Shown here: piece by piece, positions 9,217 to 15,345 of the stretch
Layout: each line of letters begins with the position of its first letter
Position numbering within the stretch: the first letter of the stretch is position 1
Source of the DNA: Acidobacteriota bacterium
GTDB taxonomy: Bacteria > Acidobacteriota > Vicinamibacteria > Vicinamibacterales > CAVVIG01
Reading direction: 5' to 3'
Length of the DNA stretch: 39,874 nt
Assembly (NCBI GenBank): GCA_025463215.1
Contig: JAOBWF010000037.1
Span: forward strand, 1-39,874
Notes under the pieces: generated by a model
Database searches by the model: none
Told to the model about the DNA's origin: nothing
Seen by the model: only the letters and a program-made list of their open reading frames with translations
Made by a program: the position numbers and the translations under genes

Positions 9217-10014
9217 CTACAGTCGCCATCGCCCGTGTTCGTCGAGGGCGCGGCCGTCCGTTTTCAGTTTTTCGAGATGGGCGCGCACGTTTTCCTGTGC
9301 CGCCGGCATCAGCGCCGGCGCGAGCCCATCATAGATGGATTCGGCGATCGTCTGCACGGTCGCGTGCCCGGCGGCGAGCGCCGCGATCACCTGGCGCTCG
9401 CGCTGCCGCCGATGCTCGAGATAGCTGGTCAGGATCGCACGCGGCTGGTCGATCGCCGGCCCATGCGCCGGCAGCAGGCGCGTCGGTTGCAGCGCCAGCA
9501 GCCGCTCGAGCGAGGCGAGATACTGTCCAAGGTCGCCGCCGCGGCTCCAGTGAATCATCACGCTGCTGCCCTGCACGACCAGATCGCCGGTAAAGATCGT
9601 GCCGGTCGGCCCGTGCCAGAACGCGAGATGGTCGGGGGAATGTCCCGGCGTGTGCAGCGCCTGCAGCGGCTCGCCTCCCGCGTCGATCGTGTCGCCGTCG
9701 CCGATCGACTGCCACGCCACGTCGTATTGCCGGTCCTCCTCCGGCCACGGCCGCTTGCGGAACACGACGCCCGGGTGCGCGGCCGCGATCGCCGGCGCGC
9801 CGGCGGCGTGATCGCGATGACCGTGGGTGACGAGCACGGCGTCGAGCCGGCTGCTGCGAAGCGCGCGCGCGAGGTCGGCGAGATGCCCGGGCTCGCCGAC
9901 GCCGGCGTCGATCAGCGTCGCCGATCCACCAGGCGGTGCGAGCAGGTAGGTGTTGTTGCCCGCGCCCGTCATCGGGCCCGGATTGTGCGCGGTGAGGAGC
10001 AGCGGTTCGAACAT
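9217..10014 (-). CDS. Metallo-beta-lactamase-fold hydrolase, LACTB2-like
   Basis: The 265-residue protein begins at ATG 10014 (MFEPLLLTAHNPGPMTG). An in-frame extension up to 10398 lies in a shadow frame of the upstream gene and is rejected. The zinc-binding signature is THGHRDHAAG (H64, H66, D68, H69), followed by HTPGHSPDHL and TGDLV with further ligands. The C-terminal ~80 residues, from about LTSYLEHRRQRERQV to the end, look like the winged-helix domain of LACTB2-like proteins, which in known members accompanies RNA or thioester hydrolase activity. The substrate is unknown. The start lies 9 bp from the stop of the truncated lipoprotein-sorting gene. Confidence 0.85.
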   Translation of the reverse strand: MFEPLLLTAHNPGPMTGAGNNTYLLAPPGGSATLIDAGVGEPGHLADLARALRSSRLDAVLVTHGHRDHAAGAPAIAAAHPGVVFRKRPWPEEDRQYDVAWQSIGDGDTIDAGGEPLQALHTPGHSPDHLAFWHGPTGTIFTGDLVVQGSSVMIHWSRGGDLGQYLASLERLLALQPTRLLPAHGPAIDQPRAILTSYLEHRRQRERQVIAALAAGHATVQTIAESIYDGLAPALMPAAQENVRAHLEKLKTDGRALDEHGRWRL

Positions 10015-10022
10015 CACTCGAC

Positions 10023-10481
10023 CTAGAAACGATCGCGAAGCGCTGGCGTCCACATCCACTGCTCGGACGCGCGATCGGGATGGTTGACGACCAGCAGCGC
10101 CACGCCTTTGACCTTCGGCACCGTGAAGCGCAGCACTGCCTTGCTCTGCCCATCCGCGCCGAGCCGCGCCATCGTCCAGTGCTTGTCGCTGATCTTGGCC
10201 TTGGCGTCGAACACCTGCAGCAATCCCTCGTCGCGCGGCGATGTGGCGTCGGTCCGCTTCTGCGCCTTGTCGACGATCTGCCGCGCGTCGTCGGCGGCGC
10301 GCGCATCGAGTGACAGCGCTGCGGCGGTCAGCGGCGCCGCGAGCCAGATCCGGCCAATTGCCGGGTGGTGACCGAGCCGCGCCGTCCGCTGAACCCACCG
10401 TTCGGGCGGCTCTTGCCCGTCCTGCCGTTCCAGCCTGCCGCGCCGGTGCTGCCCGTGCCGCCCGTTCTGCCGGCTACTCAT
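10023..10481 (-). CDS. Outer-membrane lipoprotein-sorting (LolA-like) protein, C-terminally truncated
   Basis: The ORF gives 152 residues. After a poorly conserved basic leader comes a hydrophobic stretch ending in LSLDARA, a plausible signal peptide. The mature part (ADDARQIVDKAQKRTDA... to EQWMWTPALRDRF) resembles the N-terminal half of the 'outer membrane lipoprotein-sorting protein' family that accompanies FtsX-type ABC exporters. Family members are usually about 250 residues and continue past the WMWTP segment, but here a TAG follows immediately and the next gene starts 9 bp later, so roughly 100 C-terminal residues are missing. The ATG overlaps the permease stop (ATGAGTAG), indicating translational coupling. 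It is probably non-functional or altered, like the ATPase of the same operon. Confidence 0.6.
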   Translation of the reverse strand: MSSRQNGRHGQHRRGRLERQDGQEPPERWVQRTARLGHHPAIGRIWLAAPLTAAALSLDARAADDARQIVDKAQKRTDATSPRDEGLLQVFDAKAKISDKHWTMARLGADGQSKAVLRFTVPKVKGVALLVVNHPDRASEQWMWTPALRDRF

Positions 10482-13026
10482 ATTCCAGCGCCTCCACCAG
10501 CGAGCCGCGCACCGCCGATTCCGCCGGCCACAGCGCGGCGATGAATGCCGCCCCGAGGATCGTCGGCACCAGTGCCAGTGCGGTCCGCACCGGAAATTCG
10601 TAGGCGAGCCGCATGCCGGCGATGTCGTGCTGCACGACTTGAAGAATGTAGAACAGGTTGATCGCGCCCAGACCGAATCCCATCACCAGGCCGAGCGTGC
10701 CGATGCTGAGCGCTTCGATCCAGATCGTCCGCCGAATCTGGCCGTGGAGGCCGCCGACGGCGCGCAGGACGCCAAGCTCGCGCCGTCGATCGGTGATCGA
10801 CACGGTGAGCGTGTTGACAATGCCGAGAATCGCGACGAGGACGGCGACGGCAATCTGCACCGAGGTCAGGCCGAACCACTGGTCGGTCACTTTCAGGATA
10901 TAGCTCTTGAGCTCGGCATTCGTCAGCACGAACACCTGGCGCTGCCCGGCGTATTTGTCGAGAATGGCTTGCCGCACCGGCGGCACTGGCGTCCCCGGTG
11001 TCAGGTACACACGAATCACATTCACCGAGTCGTCACCCCAGTACCTGATAAAGAGCCCTCGGTCCATGAGGATCGTGCCCTGCTGATCCGAATAGTCGAT
11101 CACGATGCCCGCAATCGGCAGCCTGATGACACCGTTCGGCGCGGGAATCTCGAGTGTGTCGCCGAGCGACAGGTGCTGCAGCTGCGCGAGGTTGTCCGAG
11201 ACCATCAGCGATTCGCCCGCCGCGGTGCGACGATACATGTCGGCGGCGTTGCCGGCGACCGGCGGCAGCGGATTGGTGTCGGCGATGCTGTGCACTTCCA
11301 CGGCCACGAGCATCACCGGCGTCTGGCGGAACTGCACCCGCGTGTCGCGCACCAGCTGCACCTTCGCGACGCCGGGCACGGCCGCGATCTCCGGTCCCAT
11401 CGACGCCGGGAACCGGATCGTGCGGACGACGATGCTCTGCGACGGCATGATGAACAGCTGCGGGTTCAGGGTTGCCTGCATCCAGTCGACGATCGAGTGA
11501 TAGCTGGCGCCGGCCATGCCGGCAAATGCGATGACCAGCGCGAGCGAGAGCATCAGCGCCGCGACGCTCGCCGCGGTGCGCCGCGGCGACTGAAGCAGGC
11601 TGTCGGCGGCGAGCGCCCCTTCGACCGGACGCAGCCATTTCAGCAGCGGACGAATGGCCTGGGCGAGCGCGAGCGACAGCAGCGGACTGATCAGCAGCGC
11701 GACGACGATCGCCAGGGCGTAGCCGGCGTAGAACACCGGCCGCGGTCCGCCGGCACTCACGCAGATCAGCGACACGACCCCGAGCAGCAGCGCCGCAATG
11801 ACGCGCCCGCGGCTCTCTCCGCGCGACAGCAGCTGGTAGTTCCCCTTCTGCAGCGCCTGCACCGGATCGACCCGCGCCGCCGCGTGCGCCGGGATCGCGG
11901 CGGCGACGACGCTGGTCACGACACCGATCGCCAGCGCCAGCGCGAGGACGCCGGGACGGGTCGCCACCTCGCCGGCGTGTTGCGCCACGCCGTAGGCGTC
12001 GCTGATCAGCGCGCCGATCGAGGCCGCGATTCCCCTGGCGATCAACACGCCGAACACGAGCCCGGCGGCGGATCCAATCAGACCCGCGATCGCACTCTCA
12101 CCCAGGAACAGCCAGCGGATCTGGCTGCGCGTCGCACCGAGCGCGCGCAGGATCCCGATTTCGGATCGCCGCTGCGTCACCGCGATCGCGAAGGCGTTGT
12201 AGATGATGAACATGCCGATGAACAACGCGAACAGGCTCGAGATGCCGACCATCATCGAGTAGGCGGCGAGCATCGCCTCGAACTGCTGGCCGCGCCCTGA
12301 CGGCGGGTCGACCTGAAAGCCGGCGCCGAGCGCGCGCGACAGCTCCTGCTCGCCTTCGGTGATCGTCCGTCCCGGCTTCAGCGCCAGGTCGATACGATCG
12401 AACGTTCGGCCCCGTCCGAACATCTTCTGCGCCGCGTAGATGTCCATCACCGCGATGTTGCCGCCGAACGCACTCGAGAGGCCGGCCGCCTTCATCACGC
12501 CGCGGACAGTGAACGCGCGCTCGCCCAGGGCCGTGCCGAGCGTCAGGCGGCCACCGACCGGAATATGGTTCTTGTCGGCGAATACTTTGGCGAGGATGAT
12601 CGAGTCGGGCTGCGCCAGGAAGATCAGCGGATCCTCGATCTCCGCATCGTCGCGGTTGTCGAGATCGTAGTCGCGCAGCGTGCGATCGCCGGTCATGTCG
12701 ACGCCGAGCACGAGCAGGGTGCCCTGCCCTTTCAGGTTCGACTCGACGACCGCTTCGATCACCGGAACGGCGACGCGGACGGCCGACGCGGCCTGGACGG
12801 TCTCGAGCACTTCTTCCGGAAACCCGGCCTCCCCGGCGGTGACCTGCAGCTCCGTCTTTCCGGCGATCCGATCCACCGTCGACGAAAACGCGAACAGCAC
12901 GCTCTGGTTGGCGGTGTGCATGCCGACGAACACCGATACGCCGAGGACGATGCCCGCCACCGTCAGCAGCGTGCGCAGGATGTGCTTGCGGAAATAGGGC
13001 CAGCTAATCAGCCGCAGCAGCATCAT
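10474..13026 (-). CDS. ABC transporter permease, FtsX/MacB type, two FtsX domains
   Basis: This 850-residue inner-membrane protein has an N-terminal membrane anchor (residues ~15-38) followed by a periplasmic MacB-like domain. A first FtsX core lies at ~255-370, with the typical RRSEIGILRALGATRSQI coupling segment. Membrane spans follow around 415-510, then a second periplasmic domain and a second FtsX core at ~720-840 (RRRELGVLRAVGGLHGQI). It ends with SLVEALEYE. Such permeases pair with a LolD-like ATPase and export lipids, lipoproteins or small molecules. The ATG overlaps the stop of the upstream ATPase, so the operon layout is ancestral. The permease itself looks intact, although its own ATPase is broken. 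Confidence 0.9.
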   Translation of the reverse strand: MMLLRLISWPYFRKHILRTLLTVAGIVLGVSVFVGMHTANQSVLFAFSSTVDRIAGKTELQVTAGEAGFPEEVLETVQAASAVRVAVPVIEAVVESNLKGQGTLLVLGVDMTGDRTLRDYDLDNRDDAEIEDPLIFLAQPDSIILAKVFADKNHIPVGGRLTLGTALGERAFTVRGVMKAAGLSSAFGGNIAVMDIYAAQKMFGRGRTFDRIDLALKPGRTITEGEQELSRALGAGFQVDPPSGRGQQFEAMLAAYSMMVGISSLFALFIGMFIIYNAFAIAVTQRRSEIGILRALGATRSQIRWLFLGESAIAGLIGSAAGLVFGVLIARGIAASIGALISDAYGVAQHAGEVATRPGVLALALAIGVVTSVVAAAIPAHAAARVDPVQALQKGNYQLLSRGESRGRVIAALLLGVVSLICVSAGGPRPVFYAGYALAIVVALLISPLLSLALAQAIRPLLKWLRPVEGALAADSLLQSPRRTAASVAALMLSLALVIAFAGMAGASYHSIVDWMQATLNPQLFIMPSQSIVVRTIRFPASMGPEIAAVPGVAKVQLVRDTRVQFRQTPVMLVAVEVHSIADTNPLPPVAGNAADMYRRTAAGESLMVSDNLAQLQHLSLGDTLEIPAPNGVIRLPIAGIVIDYSDQQGTILMDRGLFIRYWGDDSVNVIRVYLTPGTPVPPVRQAILDKYAGQRQVFVLTNAELKSYILKVTDQWFGLTSVQIAVAVLVAILGIVNTLTVSITDRRRELGVLRAVGGLHGQIRRTIWIEALSIGTLGLVMGFGLGAINLFYILQVVQHDIAGMRLAYEFPVRTALALVPTILGAAFIAALWPAESAVRGSLVEALEYE

Positions 13027-13705
13027 CGCCGGACGTCCTCGACGATGCCGCCGGCGCGTTGCGCGATGGTGCGCTGGCAGCTGTGCGCGACCTTCATGTC
13101 GTGGGCGACGATGACGACGGTGCAGCCAAGACGGCGGTGGAGGTCTCGGATCCGCATCAGGATCTCTTCGCCGGTACGCGTGTCGAGGTTGCCGTCGGTT
13201 CGTCGGCGACGAGGACGGGTGGATAGACGGAGCGCGCGCGCGCGATCGCGACGCGCCGGCGTTCGCCGCCGGAGAGCTTCTCGGGGAGATGCGTCAGGCG
13301 GCGATCGCGCTGGACGGGGGTCAGCAGCTCGCGGGCGCGGTCGTCGACGTTCTTGCGCGGCCAGCCGCGCAGGCGGCGCGGGAGGCCGACGTTCTCGACG
13401 CACGACAGCGTCGGGAGCAGGTTGAAGAACTGGAAGATGAAACCGGTCTTGTCGCGGCGCACTTTCGTCAACGCATCATCGGAGAGATGACCGAGCGGTT
13501 CGCCGTCGATGCTGACGTCGCCGGTGGTCGGGCGAGCGAGGCCGCCGACCAGATTGAGCGGCGTCGACGCGCCGAAGCCGGACGGCCCGGCACTGGAGAC
13601 CATTTCGCCGCGGGGGATGACGAGGCTGACGTGGTCGAGGGCGATGACGTCGCGCGTGCCGGCGAACGGCTTGGTGACGGCGGGGAGCTCGATCATCGCG
13701 CTCAT
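13023..13705 (-). pseudogene. ABC transporter ATP-binding protein (LolD/MacB-like), frameshifted with degenerate Walker A
   Basis: The first ~171 residues read in one frame: Walker A region GPSGFGAST (40-48), Q-loop FQFFNLLP (Q92), signature LSGGERRRVAIARA (144-157) and Walker B VLVADEPT. The frame then breaks. The remaining conserved part (GNLDTRTGEEIL... VVIVAHDMKVA with the H-loop His) continues in the +1 frame and stops at 13023, overlapping the permease ATG. Restoring one G at about 13191-13193 rejoins both halves. Independently, the Walker A consensus GxxGxGKST has lost its lysine (A46) and shows other unusual changes (F44, P49). With two separate lesions a sequencing error alone is unlikely, and the ATPase is probably dead. 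Confidence 0.85.
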
Positions 13706-13711
13706 GGCGGG

Positions 13712-13741
13712 ATTATGTGAACTATTTCACAAGATTGTCAA
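13712..13741 (-). promoter_or_regulatory. Sigma-70-type promoter of the ABC operon, leaderless
   Basis: On the minus strand TTGACA (13736-13741), an 18-bp spacer and CATAAT (13712-13717) form a near-consensus promoter. Only 6 nt separate the -10 box from ATG 13705, so the transcript should be leaderless or nearly so. Confidence 0.7.
13716..13731. promoter_or_regulatory. Operator-like palindrome within the ABC operon promoter
   Basis: TGTGAA-CTAT-TTCACA is a perfect 6-bp inverted repeat around 4 bases. It lies within the spacer between -35 and -10 and overlaps the edge of the -10, the typical position for a repressor site. The regulator is not identifiable in this window. Confidence 0.6.
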
Positions 13742-13765
13742 AGCGCCTTTAAATACGGCGATTTA

Positions 13766-13782
13766 GCGCTCGAACTGAGCGC
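13766..13782 (-). terminator. Hairpin downstream of the selenoprotein gene
   Basis: GCGCTC and GAGCGC pair perfectly around a 5-nt loop, 10 bp after the selenoprotein stop and upstream of the ABC promoter. Only TAAAT follows, not a long U-run, so it is a weak or factor-dependent terminator candidate. Confidence 0.4.
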
Positions 13783-13792
13783 GTTACACGCC

Positions 13793-13999
13793 TCAAGTGC
13801 CGCCAAATCCGATCGTCACCTGGTCGCCGTCGACAATCACCGGCACGGCGCGGCGTCCGTTGCTGAACGTCAGCATGCGCTGAAGCTCCGCCGGGTGGCG
13901 CTTGACGTTGATGTACTCGAACGAAACCTGCCGCCGCTGACAATCCTCACGGGCGGCTTGCGTATACGGTCAGGTGTCTTTGCCGAAAATGTAGACCAT
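13793..13999 (-). CDS. Glutaredoxin-like selenoprotein (UGA-encoded Sec10)
   Basis: Read with UGA (13970-13972) as selenocysteine, this is a complete 68-residue protein: MVYIFGKDT-U-PYTQAARED, then FEYINVK, RRAVPVIVDGDQ and a terminal VTIGFGGT. The residue replaced by UGA is exactly the first Cys of the glutaredoxin CPYT active site after the first beta-strand, giving a U-P-Y-T motif. The cis-Pro (VPVI) and GFGG elements of the fold are intact, and no other stop or frameshift occurs. It matches the small glutaredoxin-like Sec/Cys family that I know as 'UXX-star (seleno)proteins', whose physiological role is not established. A candidate SECIS hairpin follows the UGA, and the next base is C, a weak termination context. 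ATG 13999 is the assumed start; in-frame GTGs lie a few codons upstream. Confidence 0.85.
13930..13957 (-). promoter_or_regulatory. Candidate bacterial SECIS hairpin
   Basis: Twelve bases after the UGA, GCCGCC pairs with GGCGGC. A 2x2 mismatch follows, then UGA pairs with UCA around the hexaloop GGAUUG. The loop starts 24 nt after the UGA and begins with GG. This fits the known bacterial SECIS pattern (small apical loop with an early G, roughly 16-37 nt from the UGA). The upper stem is short (3 bp). Confidence 0.6.
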
Positions 14000-14050
14000 G
14001 CTGCATTGTCGCACCACCGTGGCTTCGCAGCGGCCCGGTTCAATGGTCAA

Positions 14051-14150
14051 TGTCACTGGGGTCTTGTCACTGGGGTCTGACCCTAATCCGACCCCAATCA
14101 GACCCCGACCGGACAGGGGTCCGACCCCAATCCGACCCTAATCCGGCCCC
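14051..14150. repeat. Left repeat cluster flanking the RAYT relic
   Basis: It begins with a perfect 14-bp tandem duplication of TGTCACTGGGGTCT (14051-14064 and 14065-14078). Units such as GGGGTCTGACCC, AATCCGACCCC and TCCGACCCTAATCC follow. Short GGGTC/GACCC palindromes of this kind commonly flank REP-associated transposase genes. The cluster abuts the 5' side of the selenoprotein gene. Confidence 0.7.
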
Positions 14151-14273
14151 ACAGCGAGCGATTTCCTCCAACGCTTCAGAACCGTCGGTACGAAGTTTCG
14201 GCCGACCTAAAACGAAATGCATAGGGTTTTCGCGCGTCTCGGGTGCGAACGAATCTTGCTCATCAGCATGTCC

Positions 14274-14879
14274 ATGGCGCGACCTCGACGACTGTTCGTT
14301 CCAGGGACCTGCTATCACGTCATCAACCGCGGCCTCAATCGCGGCACGATCTTCAGCGAGGACATCGACCACGAGTGGTTCATCTTTCTTCTTGAACGCG
14401 CGGCGGCCAGGAACGACGTGTCCGTTCATTCGTTTGTGCTGATGGATAACCACTACCATCTGATGGCGACGCCCCATTCCGCGACCGCCCTGCCGCGGAC
14501 GATGAAAGCCGTCGGCCATCGATACGCGGGTTACTACAACCGCAAGCACCAAAGAATCGGAACGATCTGGAACGGTCGATACCGTGCCATCGCCATCCTC
14601 GACGAGGGCTAGTGGCTGACATGTCTCAGATACATCGAGCAGAATCCTGTCCGCGCCGGCATGGTCGAAGACGCGGCTGACTATCGATGGTCCACGTATG
14701 GCATCCACGCACTCGGCCAGCCGCCAGGCTGGATCGAGCTTCACCGCGCGTACCTCGGTCTTGGGACCGATTCACGGCAACGGCAGGAAGCCTACCGAAC
14801 GATCTGCGCGACCTCGGTCTCTATGGCCGAGAGGGTCAGAGTGGGGTCTGACCCTAGTCCGACCCTAACCCGACCCTAG
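14274..14879 (+). pseudogene. REP-associated tyrosine transposase (RAYT, Y1/HUH type) with in-frame stop
   Basis: The frame begins MARPRRLFVPGTCYHVINRG, the usual start of RAYT proteins. It carries the HUH metal motif in DNHYHLMATP and a tyrosine-rich helix (RYAGYYNRKHQRIGTIWNGRY) typical of the catalytic part. TAG at 14610-14612 interrupts the frame where family members have a codon between the DE(G) and LTCLRYIE segments. The same frame then continues with WLTCLRYIEQNPVRAGMV and on to 14879, ending inside the right repeat cluster. A single tyrosine codon changed to amber would explain the stop. RAYTs mobilise REP palindromes and are usually domesticated single-copy genes. This copy is probably inactive unless amber is read through. 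Confidence 0.85.
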
Positions 14880-14910
14880 TCCGACCCTAACCCGACCCTA
14901 ATCGGGCCCC
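14839..14910. repeat. Right repeat cluster flanking the RAYT relic
   Basis: It begins with GTGGGGTCTGACCC and contains a perfect 22-bp tandem repeat, TAGTCCGACCCTAACCCGACCC at 14855-14876 and 14877-14898. The cluster ends in AATCGGGCCCCCG. It overlaps the 3' end of the RAYT frame and provides the TAG stop (14898-14900, minus strand) of the thioesterase. Confidence 0.75.
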
Positions 14911-15323
14911 CGCGTTGAGCGCTTGAGTCGTTCGAGCAGTTGCCGCGTCGCGTCGGGCAGCGGGATCGAGGTGCCCGCCGCGTAGTCGTAGCTGACCATC
15001 ACGGTCTTGCCGCTCGCGATCAGCTGACTGCTGACGCCGTGCGCGATCTCGTAGACCAGCGTGAAACTGGAGCGGCCGATGTCGCCGACGCCGACCCGGA
15101 CCTCGAGCTCGTCACCGAAGTGCGCAGGCGCGCGGTAGTCGCACTCCGCGCGGGCGATGATGACGCGCGTGTGCGGCGACGAGGTGCCGGTCAGCTCGCG
15201 CCAGAACGTCAGGCGTCCCTGCTCGAAGTAGGTGAGATACACGGCGTGGTTGACGTGACCCAGCGCGTCGCAATCGCGGAACCGCACCGCAAGCCGGTGA
15301 CGATAGGCGAAATCGATCGGCAT
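14898..15323 (-). CDS. Acyl-CoA thioesterase, 4HBT hotdog fold (YbgC/FadM-like)
   Basis: The 141-residue protein starts at ATG 15323 (MPIDFAYRHRLAVRFRDCDALGHVNHAVYLTYFE). The conserved active-site motif of YbgC/FadM-type thioesterases is present: RFRDCDALGHVNHAVY, with the catalytic Asp in the D-x-D/GHVNN-like segment. The remainder has the expected hotdog pattern (CDYRAPAHFGDELEVRVGV). It should hydrolyse an acyl-CoA thioester; the chain preference is unknown. The last codons and the stop (GPD-TAG) are encoded by the RAYT-flanking repeat, so the original C-terminus may have been altered. It is divergent from the ThyX-like gene, with only 22 bp between the starts. Confidence 0.85.
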   Translation of the reverse strand: MPIDFAYRHRLAVRFRDCDALGHVNHAVYLTYFEQGRLTFWRELTGTSSPHTRVIIARAECDYRAPAHFGDELEVRVGVGDIGRSSFTLVYEIAHGVSSQLIASGKTVMVSYDYAAGTSIPLPDATRQLLERLKRSTRGPD

Positions 15324-15329
15324 GCGCGG

Positions 15330-15336
15330 TAGAATA
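15330..15336. promoter_or_regulatory. Overlapping divergent -10 boxes (thioesterase / ThyX-like)
   Basis: Plus strand TAGAAT (15330-15335) lies 10 nt before GTG 15346. Minus strand TATTCT (15331-15336) lies 7 nt before ATG 15323. Both transcripts would be almost leaderless. No clear -35 boxes were found. Confidence 0.5.
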
Positions 15337-15345
15337 CCCGACCAC

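Noticed and set aside
13191-13193. Frameshift in the ABC ATPase as a mere sequencing error
   Set aside because: It cannot be excluded for the indel alone, but the separate loss of the Walker A lysine and the truncated partner gene make genuine decay more likely.
13749-13943. Minus-strand 64-aa ORF over the selenoprotein region
   Set aside because: It is out of frame with the glutaredoxin-like frame, which has clear family conservation; the 64-aa product is basic and featureless.
13970-13972. The TGA as an ordinary nonsense mutation of a glutaredoxin pseudogene
   Set aside because: The stop falls precisely on the catalytic Cys position, no other lesion is present, and a SECIS-like hairpin follows. 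It remains possible if no Sec machinery exists in the genome.
14067-14744. Minus-strand ORF of 225 aa over the transposase relic
   Set aside because: It lies opposite a recognisable RAYT sequence and has no family features; its composition is that of a shadow frame.
14855-14900. CCCTAA-rich units resembling telomeric repeats
   Set aside because: They are part of the repeat cluster flanking the RAYT relic, are short and mixed with CCGACCC units, and have no replication context.
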